From: Maribacter litoralis
Lineage (GTDB): Bacteria > Bacteroidota > Bacteroidia > Flavobacteriales > Flavobacteriaceae
Reading direction: 5' to 3'
DNA: 64,000 nt
Assembly: GCF_003075045.1 (NCBI RefSeq)
Contig: NZ_QCZD01000002.1
Location: 558,001-622,000 of the forward strand
Shown: positions 56,549-64,000 of the stretch, piece by piece
Layout of the letters: the number at the start of each line of letters is the position of its first letter
How positions within the stretch are numbered: the first letter of the stretch is position 1
Program-made: the position numbers and the translations under genes
Notes under the pieces: generated by a model
The model's database searches: none
What the model saw: only the letters and a program-made list of their open reading frames with translations
Told to the model about the DNA's origin: nothing

Positions 56549-58023
56549 AGGCTGTAAGTTGTACCGTCTTTACCGTCTTTTAATCGAATGCCCAATTCGG
56601 CCAATTGATCACGTATTTTATCTGAGGTAGAAAAATCTTTATTCTCCCTTGCAGCTTTACGCAGCTCTATAAGCAATTCGACTACACCACCTAGTTTTTC
56701 TGTATCTGCGTCTGAACTACTTTTATTTTCAAGACCTAAAACATCGAATACAAAACTGTGCAATGTAGCTTCTAATTCTTGCTTGTCTTCTTCCGTAATA
56801 GATTCAGTACCCTCTTTGATCAAGTTGATGTGTTTAACGGCATCAAAAAGTTTTGCTATTAAAATAGGTGTATTGAAATCATCGTTCATTGCGGCATAGC
56901 AAGATGATTTCCAACTTTTAACGTCAAAATCGGTAGATTTGCCCGTTTTTAATGATTTCAAAGAATTAAAGGCTTCCATTAACTTGTTAAACCCTTTTTC
57001 AGACGCCAGTAGCGCATCATTGCTCATATCTAAAATACTGGTATAATGAGCCTGCATCATAAAAAACCTTACCATTGATGGGGAAAAGGGCTTACTTAAA
57101 ATATCATTCTCACCAGAAAAAATCTCACCAGGAAGAATACTGTTTCCTGTAGATTTTGCCATTTTTCTTCCGTTCAAGGTCAGCATATTGGCATGTAACC
57201 AATAATTTACCGGACTTTGACCGTTGCAAGCTTCAGCTTGGGCAATTTCGCATTCATGATGTGGAAATTTTAAATCCATTCCGCCGCCATGAATATCAAA
57301 TGTTTCACCTAGGTATTTGGTGCTCATGGCCGTACACTCTAAGTGCCACCCTGGGAAACCATCTCCCCATGGTGATGGCCACCTCATAATATGTTGTGGT
57401 TCTGCTTTTTTCCACAATGCGAAATCTTGCGGATTGTGCTTGTCGTCTTGAGCGGCAAGATCACGTGTATTGGCAATCATGTCTTCAAGCTTGCGCCCAC
57501 TTAACTTACCATACTCGTGCTCTTTATTGAATTTTGCTACATCAAAATATACAGAACCATTGGTTTCGTAAGCAAATCCTTTTTTAAGTATATCCTTAAT
57601 TATTTCAATCTGCTCTATAATATGACCTGTTGCGGTAGGCTCAATACTCGGTGGTAAGAAATTAAATTTCTCTAAAATATTATGGAAATCTACAGTGTAA
57701 CGCTGTACAACTTCCATAGGTTCCAATTTTTCTAAACGTGCCTTTTTTGCAATTTTATCTTCACCGTCTTCTGCGTCATCTACCAAATGACCGGCATCGG
57801 TAATATTACGAACGTAGCGTACTTTATAACCCAAGTGTTTAAAGTATCTGAAAATCATGTCAAAGGACATAAAAGTTCTACAGTTTCCTAAATGAACATT
57901 GCTGTACACTGTTGGTCCACAAACATACATGCCGATATGACCTGTATTTATGGGTTTGAAAACTTCTTTTTTTCCTGTTAAGGAATTATATACTTTAATT
58001 TCTTGACTTTCGTACAATTGCAT
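56545..58023 (-). CDS. cysS: Cysteinyl-tRNA synthetase
   Basis: A 492-residue class I tRNA synthetase that loads cysteine on tRNA-Cys. Seen are [15 protein letters not shown] with zinc ligand Cys 35 and the HIGH-type HLGN (44-47), [12 protein letters not shown] and [15 protein letters not shown] with further zinc ligands, and the KMSKS loop KMAKS at 287-291. The C-terminal helical anticodon-binding region follows the usual length. It lies 14 bases behind folE on the minus strand, so the two are co-transcribed, a link in position rather than function. Starts with ATG. Confidence 0.97.
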   Translation of the reverse strand: MQLYESQEIKVYNSLTGKKEVFKPINTGHIGMYVCGPTVYSNVHLGNCRTFMSFDMIFRYFKHLGYKVRYVRNITDAGHLVDDAEDGEDKIAKKARLEKLEPMEVVQRYTVDFHNILEKFNFLPPSIEPTATGHIIEQIEIIKDILKKGFAYETNGSVYFDVAKFNKEHEYGKLSGRKLEDMIANTRDLAAQDDKHNPQDFALWKKAEPQHIMRWPSPWGDGFPGWHLECTAMSTKYLGETFDIHGGGMDLKFPHHECEIAQAEACNGQSPVNYWLHANMLTLNGRKMAKSTGNSILPGEIFSGENDILSKPFSPSMVRFFMMQAHYTSILDMSNDALLASEKGFNKLMEAFNSLKSLKTGKSTDFDVKSWKSSCYAAMNDDFNTPILIAKLFDAVKHINLIKEGTESITEEDKQELEATLHSFVFDVLGLENKSSSDADTEKLGGVVELLIELRKAARENKDFSTSDKIRDQLAELGIRLKDGKDGTTYSL

Positions 58024-58037
58024 GAAGCTATATGCTA

Positions 58038-58718
58038 TTAAAAATGGGTATCTAAATTTAAGTAGTTCAAAAACTCACGGCGAACCAATTCTTCTTTGAA
58101 TTTTCCACCATATTCAGCTGTAACCGTACTACTGTCTATGTCGCGTATGCCTCGAGAATTTACACAAAGGTGTTTTGCATCTATTACACAAGCAACATCT
58201 TCAGTACCCAACGCTTTTTGTAATTCTCTTACGATTTGAATATTCAAGCGTTCTTGTACCTGAGGTCTCTTGGCATAATAATCGACTATACGGTTCATTT
58301 TTGAAAGCCCAACTACAGTACCGTTTGAGATGTAGGCAACATGTGCACGACCAACTATAGGTAGCAAATGATGCTCGCAAGTAGAGTATAATGTGATATT
58401 TTTTTCAACTAACATTTCACCATACTTGTACTTATTGTCAAAAGTAGAAGCCTTAGGTTTTCTGCTAGGATTTAATCCGCCAAAAATTTCGTTCACATAC
58501 ATTTTAGCAACTCTGTTAGGAGTTCCTTTTAAGCTATCGTCGGTTAAATCTAGACCCAATGTTAGCATTATCTCGCGTACGTTATTGCGAATACGTTCAA
58601 TCTTTTCGGCATCGTCCAAATCAAAAGCGTCTGAACGTAATGGAGTATCTTCTGACGTAGAAATATGATCGTTTCCTATTTCGTCAAATTGATTTTCCAG
58701 TGTATCCTCAATTTTCAT
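58038..58718 (-). CDS. folE: GTP cyclohydrolase I
   Basis: A 226-residue GTP cyclohydrolase I, which converts GTP to dihydroneopterin triphosphate, the first step of folate synthesis. Zinc ligands are Cys 114 and His 117 in [11 protein letters not shown], and Cys 185 in [31 protein letters not shown] is the conserved tunnel segment, and RPQVQERLN follows. The zinc-dependent type I enzyme is complete. The N-terminal ~35 residues are an acidic extension. It heads an operon with cysS and its promoter lies in the 125-base divergent gap to the T9SS cargo gene. Confidence 0.97.
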   Translation of the reverse strand: MKIEDTLENQFDEIGNDHISTSEDTPLRSDAFDLDDAEKIERIRNNVREIMLTLGLDLTDDSLKGTPNRVAKMYVNEIFGGLNPSRKPKASTFDNKYKYGEMLVEKNITLYSTCEHHLLPIVGRAHVAYISNGTVVGLSKMNRIVDYYAKRPQVQERLNIQIVRELQKALGTEDVACVIDAKHLCVNSRGIRDIDSSTVTAEYGGKFKEELVRREFLNYLNLDTHF

Positions 58719-58843
58719 TTTATCTTTCTTTTACAAGCTGCAAAGATATACAATATGTGCCACTTTATAACTAATTACGGGCATTACACAACATAAATTA
58801 GCCATAACGTTAAGGTCTCGTTAATTTTATTTTTCCAAATCAC

Positions 58844-60655
58844 ATGGCCCCTATGACCAAGTATGGTATCTCCATTTTTTTAATTTGCTTTTTTGGTGTC
58901 TTCACATGTTTTGCTCAAGTGTCTTCAGACTGTGCCAATGCAGTACCTATTTGTTATAATACACCTGTTAATGGAGGAACTAATGGATACGGAATAGATG
59001 ATTATAACGGCGCTTCTATTTCTGGTTGTATTACCCAGGGTAGCGGTACCATAGAAACCAATTCTGCATGGTATACCTTTAAAATAGGTGAAACAGGGCA
59101 ATTAGGTTTTAATATAGGATTTGATTCTAGTGAAGATTGGGATTTTGCCCTATACAGAACGAATGATTGTAGTGCATTGGGAGATCCAGTGAGATGTAAT
59201 TATTTTGATAACTCAGATAATAGTAGTTATATAGGAGTGGGGGAGGACCCGACTGGTATTAATAATATACAGTATGATGGTTGGTTAACGGTAGAACCTG
59301 GTGAGGAATACCTGTTAATGATCAATAATTTCAGTAACAATAACTCCGGATTTTCCATTCAATTTTCAGGAAACATCTTTGTAGAGTTTCCTAATTCCGC
59401 TTTAGATTGTGATATTATTGACAATTTATTGGGGCCGCCAATTATCGCTTGTGATAATGAAACGGTAGTTTTAGATGCTACAACCACTGATGCTTTAGAT
59501 TATGAATGGTATCTTGATTCTGGGGTGGGCTATCAGCAGATTCCCGGAGAAAACGACCCTTTGTTATCTGTCGCAGTTTCTGGTATGTATCGCGTTTTGG
59601 TGGTAAGACCTTTAGGGAATAATTTAATTAGTGAAACACAAGTAGCTTATGCGCCATCGCCCGAAACTTTTGAATTGGAAGATGAAACCGCATGTTTAGA
59701 TGGTACGGCAATTGATTTTAATCAAAAGGATGCTGAAGCATTGGGAGGACAAAGTCCGATGGATTTTCGTGTCTCTTATCATGAAAGTTTTGCAGATGCA
59801 TTTGATGGTGCCAACGCACTTTCAAAAGAATATGTACCTACACAAATTTCGCAAACCATATATGTTAGAACTACTTCAATAGAGAATTCAATGTGTTTTG
59901 ATGCCTCTGAATCTTTTGAGGTAAACGGTATTGAATTGCCGGTGTTAGATTTTGAAACAGAAGTTTATATCTGTGGCGATGAGCCTGTTGTTACTATTGG
60001 TCAACGAGTACCCGACGCTAATTTTACGTACGAATGGAGTTCGGGTCAAACTTCTTCTTTAATAACGGTAGCTGAACCCGGTGTATATACGTTGTCTGTA
60101 ACAAATACTCAAGGGTTGATACAGTGTATTACTGTTAGATCGGTTACAGTGGTTTTTTCTAGTCCGCCGGTAATATCAGATATTACCATTGAATATGAAG
60201 ATGATGCTTCTAACGTGGTCAATGTCTATTTGGAACAAGATGGTGATTTTGAATTTCAAGTAGATGATGAAACGCCACAAAGTAGCGGACTTTTTAATAA
60301 TCTATTCCCTGGCGAGCATACTATTACTGTTCGAGATATAAATGGTTGTGGGTCAGATACCAGAGATATAGTGGTTGTAGGGTTTCCAAAGTTTTTTACT
60401 CCAAACGGAGATAATGTTAATGATACATGGACGGTAAATGGTTTATCTGCATTGGAAAACCCCGTGATAACTATTTATGACCGTTATGGTAAATTATTGC
60501 ATCAGATCTTTGAAGGTTCTAGTGGTTGGAACGGTTCGTTCAATGGAAGCCTGTTACCAGAATCAGATTATTGGTTTAAACTTTCCTACACCAATTCCTT
60601 AGGTGAAAATACCAACGCATCTTATATTAATAATCACTTTACTTTAAAGCGCTAG
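58844..60655 (+). CDS. T9SS type B cargo protein
   Basis: A 603-residue exported protein. The signal peptide (ISIFLICFFGVFTCFAQ) precedes a domain starting SSDCANAVPICYNTPVNGG, which is shared with the next gene. The C-terminal ~90 residues are a type IX secretion type B sorting domain (gliding-motility-associated C-terminal domain): FPKFFTPNGDNVNDTW, ITIYDRYGKLL, GWNGSFNGSLLPESDYWF and a final NHFTLKR. This domain directs export across the outer membrane. The middle holds Ig-like or PKD-like beta domains. It is a surface or secreted protein of unknown binding role. ATG at 58853 is an alternative start. Confidence 0.93.
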   Translation: MAPMTKYGISIFLICFFGVFTCFAQVSSDCANAVPICYNTPVNGGTNGYGIDDYNGASISGCITQGSGTIETNSAWYTFKIGETGQLGFNIGFDSSEDWDFALYRTNDCSALGDPVRCNYFDNSDNSSYIGVGEDPTGINNIQYDGWLTVEPGEEYLLMINNFSNNNSGFSIQFSGNIFVEFPNSALDCDIIDNLLGPPIIACDNETVVLDATTTDALDYEWYLDSGVGYQQIPGENDPLLSVAVSGMYRVLVVRPLGNNLISETQVAYAPSPETFELEDETACLDGTAIDFNQKDAEALGGQSPMDFRVSYHESFADAFDGANALSKEYVPTQISQTIYVRTTSIENSMCFDASESFEVNGIELPVLDFETEVYICGDEPVVTIGQRVPDANFTYEWSSGQTSSLITVAEPGVYTLSVTNTQGLIQCITVRSVTVVFSSPPVISDITIEYEDDASNVVNVYLEQDGDFEFQVDDETPQSSGLFNNLFPGEHTITVRDINGCGSDTRDIVVVGFPKFFTPNGDNVNDTWTVNGLSALENPVITIYDRYGKLLHQIFEGSSGWNGSFNGSLLPESDYWFKLSYTNSLGENTNASYINNHFTLKR

Positions 60656-60780
60656 GGTTAATTTTTAGTGTCTAAAAGTGTATTTTATCGATTAAATGCT
60701 AGAATCTTCGCTGTAAGATACTAAAGCAGGTCATGTGTAGTTATAATATACATCACGTATACTAAATAGCTACACATTTT

Positions 60781-62217
60781 ATGAGAACACTCATTTGTTC
60801 TATTTGCTGCATGTTTCTTTTCTGTTGGAATGTTGCTGCACAGAATTCAGCCGATTGTAGAACGGCTATTCCTGTTTGTGCCGATCAACCTATAATGGGT
60901 ATTGCAGGTGGTTCTGGTGATGTTGATGATTTTGATCCAGAAGTTATCAGGGAAACGGGCTGCTTGGAAAAAGGTAGTTTAACCTCGGCAAATATAGAGT
61001 TCAATACATCATGGTTCGTTTTTAGAGCGGGTACGGGTGGTCAAGTCGGTTTCGATATTGAAGCGCTACCATCTTCGGGGTCAACACCTACGGCAGAATG
61101 GGATTTTGCCGTTTATGGACCAGATGTTGATTGTGCCGATATTAGTAATGGTACGGCTCAGCCAATTCGTTGTAATTACGAAGTGAACGATACAAATTTT
61201 ACCGGGCTCGGTGTTAATCCAGATAGTGGTCAAGAAGGTCAGGCTTCTTTAACGGGCAATCAAAACACATATGATGAGTATTTAGATGTACTGCCAGGGG
61301 AAATTTATTATATACTGATCAACAACTTTGCTGATAATTTTACTGGTGACCCAGAGCCCTTTATGTTGACTTTTACGGGTAGTTCTGTAAGTGCTGACCA
61401 AAATACGGCACTAGACTGTACGCTAAGAGATGAATTTTTAGGATTGGATATTGTGGCTTGTGAAGGTGATGATCCAATAACCATTAGTGCTATGAACTCG
61501 CCTGCAGGTGCAGATATTGCTAGTGTAGAATGGACAGTTGACTATGAAGATGACGGTATTATTGATGATACATTAACGGGATCGGGAGATTTTGGAGCTG
61601 AATTGGTTATTGTTAGCCCTAATACAGGACGTTACTTTGCTACAATTACAACTGCTTCTGGTTCTCCTCCAACGGTAAGTGATGATAGTGGGGTTATGGT
61701 GACCTTTTATGGTACGCCTATTTTAGACCGTGTAGAAACATTGGACACCAATCTTTCTATTGATCCAGATCAAAATAATATTGAATTTATTGTAGAAGGT
61801 GATGGTGATTATGAATATGCTATTAATGGTGGTTTATTTCAAGATAGTCCGATCTTTATGAATGTGCCTCCAGGAATTAATACGGTTATTATTAACGATA
61901 AAAATGGCTGTGGTATAACCGACCCTTTGGAATTTTTAGTGGTAGGCTACCCTAAGTTCTTTACGCCAAATGGTGATGGAACAAATGATGACTGGAATGT
62001 AAAAGGTATTGAAACATTAAATAACCCTGTTGTATTTATTTTTGATAGATACGGTAAGTTGTTGAAGCAATTAGGACCCACAGATGGATGGGATGGTAAT
62101 TTTAACGGACAGCAAATGCCATCTACTGATTATTGGTTTCGCTTTGAATATGGCGAGCAAGAAGATGGCTTATTGGTTGCCAAAACCCGAAAAACTCATT
62201 TTTCATTAAAAAGGTAA
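60781..62217 (+). CDS. T9SS type B cargo protein, paralogue
   Basis: A 478-residue paralogue of the preceding gene. Signal peptide to about VAAQ, then SADCRTAIPVCADQPIMGI, the same N-terminal domain (with WFVFRAGTGGQVGFDI against WYTFKIGETGQLGFNI in the other), a shorter middle region, and a C-terminal type B sorting domain YPKFFTPNGDGTNDDW, VFIFDRYGKLLKQL and a final HFSLKR. It lacks one middle domain of the larger protein. The two lie 125 bases apart on the same strand with no clear terminator between them. Secretion by the type IX system is strongly supported; function is unknown. Confidence 0.93.
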   Translation: MRTLICSICCMFLFCWNVAAQNSADCRTAIPVCADQPIMGIAGGSGDVDDFDPEVIRETGCLEKGSLTSANIEFNTSWFVFRAGTGGQVGFDIEALPSSGSTPTAEWDFAVYGPDVDCADISNGTAQPIRCNYEVNDTNFTGLGVNPDSGQEGQASLTGNQNTYDEYLDVLPGEIYYILINNFADNFTGDPEPFMLTFTGSSVSADQNTALDCTLRDEFLGLDIVACEGDDPITISAMNSPAGADIASVEWTVDYEDDGIIDDTLTGSGDFGAELVIVSPNTGRYFATITTASGSPPTVSDDSGVMVTFYGTPILDRVETLDTNLSIDPDQNNIEFIVEGDGDYEYAINGGLFQDSPIFMNVPPGINTVIINDKNGCGITDPLEFLVVGYPKFFTPNGDGTNDDWNVKGIETLNNPVVFIFDRYGKLLKQLGPTDGWDGNFNGQQMPSTDYWFRFEYGEQEDGLLVAKTRKTHFSLKR

Positions 62218-62218
62218 A

Positions 62219-62315
62219 ACCCTCAGGACAGGCTCATGAGGCATTTAAAGGAAATAAACTTTTAATTTCTAGGCAAGCCTCGGGGTATTATACCCTTTGG
62301 CGGTGCCAATAAAAT
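62219..62315. other. Palindrome-rich stretch after T9SS genes
   Basis: This short intergenic part has CCTCA/TGAGG arms and a GGGTAT-T-ATACCC palindrome (about 62283-62295). It is unlike the AT-rich surroundings and may be a small dispersed repeat or RNA element. Confidence 0.3.
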
Positions 62316-62345
62316 AAAAAAGGGGAGCAATTGCTCCCCTTTTTT
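62316..62345. terminator. Bidirectional terminator, T9SS / OmpP1 genes
   Basis: A perfect palindrome with AGGGGAGCAA/TTGCTCCCCT and A/T tails (62316-62345) lies between the two convergent genes. Confidence 0.93.
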
Positions 62346-62362
62346 ATTTGTATATGAGTCTT

Positions 62363-63868
62363 TTAAAAATTTATCGTATAGCTTAATGTGGCATTGGTTA
62401 TACCTCTATCAATCATTGCAGGAGTAGTAATTCCTGCATTGAAAAGTCGTTCGCTAACATCTTGTTGAGAACGGCTTAAAGAAAAATCTAATTTACTTCC
62501 TCCGAAATTATAGCCAATTCCGCCAGAAATAGCATTTAAATCTCCAATAGTATTGCCATTTGCGTAAGGACTTTGTTCAAAACGATAACCTGCTCTTAGG
62601 CTAACTTGTTGAATTCTGTATTCGCCACCAAGTCTAAATGTGGAAACAGCGCCTAAATCACTTGCAATTTGTGAATTCACCGTTTGAAAACTTGGATCGC
62701 TAGTAGGTCGTAGTTCCGATTGTGAAAAATCTTGGTAACCGTAATCGAAGCTTAATAGTCCGTCTTTTGCGAAAATAACAGCCAAACTACCTGTAAGTTT
62801 ACTTGGCGTTTTAACAGTATACTTTTCAAAAAGGTTTACAATGTTGAAGTTGATGAAATTAATCTCTTCGTCAGCTAAATCAGAATTAATGCGTTGAGAC
62901 GTATTATCTTCTAAACGGTACCAAGTTGGAGATTGGTAGCTACCGCCTAAACGCACATTATCATTTAATTTTGCAATAGCACCTAAGCTAAAAGAGAAAC
63001 CATTTCCTTCTGTTTCCAAATAATTATCAAAAGTGGTTCTTGTAATTTCAGAATTGGGTTCATATCCTCCTTCTGTAAATTCATCATATTGTGTGTATAG
63101 AACACTGTGAAAATTTAACGAGGCGCCTAAGTAGATATCTTCTTTATATTGAGAAGCGACATTTACTGTAAATTTACTATTGTAGCCCGTAGTTCTTCTT
63201 ATGAAATCTTGATCAACAAAATCATAAAGTGTATTGCTTACATAATTAGTGTTCGAGTCATCTTCGGTTTCCGGGTCAAGTATACCACCATAATATCCTA
63301 AAAATGCCTGTTGGTCACTATATCCTTGAAATGCGCCAATATCAAGATAGGCTTCTTCCAAGAATTCACCATCTTGTACAAGAATGGAACCAAATGGCGT
63401 GCCCTGTGCATATTCTGAGAAATAGGTGTCAATACCTTGATTACTACTGCCCGAAACATAATATTCGTTATCGAAATTATCTACTAAATCGTAATTAAAG
63501 GCAAGTGTAAATTTTTGCCAATCGGAATTTGGGTTCGTATTTCTAAACACGAATACCCCACCTAATTGGTTCATTTCAAAATTATTGTCTTTTGTAATAT
63601 TGGCATCACCAAAATAACGGGCATCATTATTTATATGATAATTAGATCCCGAAATTGTAAAAAGGCTATTGCTGAAAACCGCTGATCCGGCAGGGTTTAT
63701 GTTTAAGGATGATAAGTCGCCGCCAAGTGCTCCAAAAGCACCTCCCATGGCTTGAAAGCGAGCAGTACCTTGAAGGTTTTCAGTGCCGTAACGTAAGGCT
63801 TCATTTATATTTTGTGCACTACCAATGGCGCATGCCATTAGTATTACGAAAGTTAAATATCTTTTCAT
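62363..63868 (-). CDS. OmpP1/FadL-type outer-membrane porin
   Basis: A 501-residue outer-membrane protein with a signal peptide (FVILMACAIGSAQ). The mature N terminus (NINEALRYGTENLQGTARFQ, AMGGAFGALGGDLSSLNINP and AGSAVFSNS) is the hatch-like block of Bacteroidota OmpP1/FadL/TodX proteins, and the C terminus ends in ATLSYTINF, a barrel-closing strand. Such porins carry hydrophobic substrates; the substrate here is unknown. The gene is convergent with the T9SS genes. A short gap of 32 bases separates it from the truncated gene at the window edge, on the same strand. Confidence 0.9.
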   Translation of the reverse strand: MKRYLTFVILMACAIGSAQNINEALRYGTENLQGTARFQAMGGAFGALGGDLSSLNINPAGSAVFSNSLFTISGSNYHINNDARYFGDANITKDNNFEMNQLGGVFVFRNTNPNSDWQKFTLAFNYDLVDNFDNEYYVSGSSNQGIDTYFSEYAQGTPFGSILVQDGEFLEEAYLDIGAFQGYSDQQAFLGYYGGILDPETEDDSNTNYVSNTLYDFVDQDFIRRTTGYNSKFTVNVASQYKEDIYLGASLNFHSVLYTQYDEFTEGGYEPNSEITRTTFDNYLETEGNGFSFSLGAIAKLNDNVRLGGSYQSPTWYRLEDNTSQRINSDLADEEINFINFNIVNLFEKYTVKTPSKLTGSLAVIFAKDGLLSFDYGYQDFSQSELRPTSDPSFQTVNSQIASDLGAVSTFRLGGEYRIQQVSLRAGYRFEQSPYANGNTIGDLNAISGGIGYNFGGSKLDFSLSRSQQDVSERLFNAGITTPAMIDRGITNATLSYTINF

Positions 63869-63900
63869 AGCAATATTTCGATTTTGATAAGTGATTGATT

Positions 63901-64000
63901 TTAGTTTCTTCTGCCGCTGCTACTTCTTGAAGATCCAGAAGATCTAGATGATCCGCTACTTGAACTTCTAGAGCTGCTTCCGCTGCTGTAGGATCTGCTA
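63901..64000 (-). CDS. Partial gene, Ser/Arg/Gly-rich C-terminal tail
   Basis: Only the last 32 codons are in the window, ending in TAA at 63901-63903. They encode a tail of repeated SSGSSRSS units closing with SGRRN, with Ser, Arg and Gly making up nearly every residue. The gene continues past the right edge. It is upstream of the OmpP1/FadL gene on the same strand (32-base gap), so the two may be an operon. The family cannot be told from this tail. Confidence 0.7.
   Translation of the reverse strand, partial: SRSYSSGSSSRSSSSGSSRSSGSSRSSSGRRN

Overview
The window reads as a chromosomal segment of a member of the Bacteroidota, most likely a marine Flavobacteriaceae (a relative of Maribacter or Zobellia is a guess from general look, not shown here). 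The reasons are the AT-rich DNA, two proteins with type IX secretion type B C-terminal domains, the fused SecDF, Bacteroidota-type lipoprotein signals, and promoter-like TAnnTTTG boxes instead of sigma70 hexamers. I see no rRNA, tRNA, CRISPR array, transposase or prophage.

Layout. 1-6000 is an AT-rich run of short, co-oriented accessory genes: an NTF2-like secreted protein, two GNAT acetyltransferases, two paralogous YD-repeat proteins with two small membrane proteins between them, a DUF2200 protein, a secreted orphan and (6109) a DUF4442 protein. 6849-10211 has a membrane PAS histidine kinase, a third GNAT and a VOC protein. 10523-20744 is a block bounded by two large GH63-like glucosidases pointing towards each other; inside are an AraC regulator, a cupin protein and a tight three-gene operon (PLP enzyme, DUF1611/DgcN-like, enolase-superfamily epimerase/DgcA-like) that looks like D-glutamate or D-Glu-dipeptide metabolism. 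Repeated GTTTATAC sites surround the cupin gene. 20806-22217 holds an orphan gene and ftsE. 22373-30585 encodes envelope proteins: a 1005-residue TPR protein plus a beta-barrel protein, a lipoprotein with a duplicated propeller-like domain, and an OmpA protein.

30582-38312 is mixed metabolism and hydrolases (NIPSNAP, MFS, NYN-LOTUS, DUF885, amidohydrolase, DUF2911). 38560-49625 is mostly housekeeping: asnB, csbD-like, gyrB, a DUF6588-like protein, mdh, a small SecD-P1-like exported protein and secDF. 49698-53412 on the minus strand is an envelope cluster (yidD, lgt, DUF192 lipoprotein, GNAT, an asymmetric ModF-like ABC ATPase). 53518-56548 is an aldehyde dehydrogenase/DUF779 operon with a divergent AraC regulator. 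56545-58718 is folE-cysS. 58844-62217 has two T9SS type B cargo proteins. The right edge has an OmpP1/FadL-like porin and the Ser/Arg-rich tail of a truncated gene.

The most notable points are the D-glutamate-like operon with its candidate operators, a perfect 22-bp palindrome in front of the TPR/barrel operon, the SecD-like mini protein just before secDF, and the ABC protein whose first ATPase half lacks a Walker A. All functional links are inferred from sequence reading alone.
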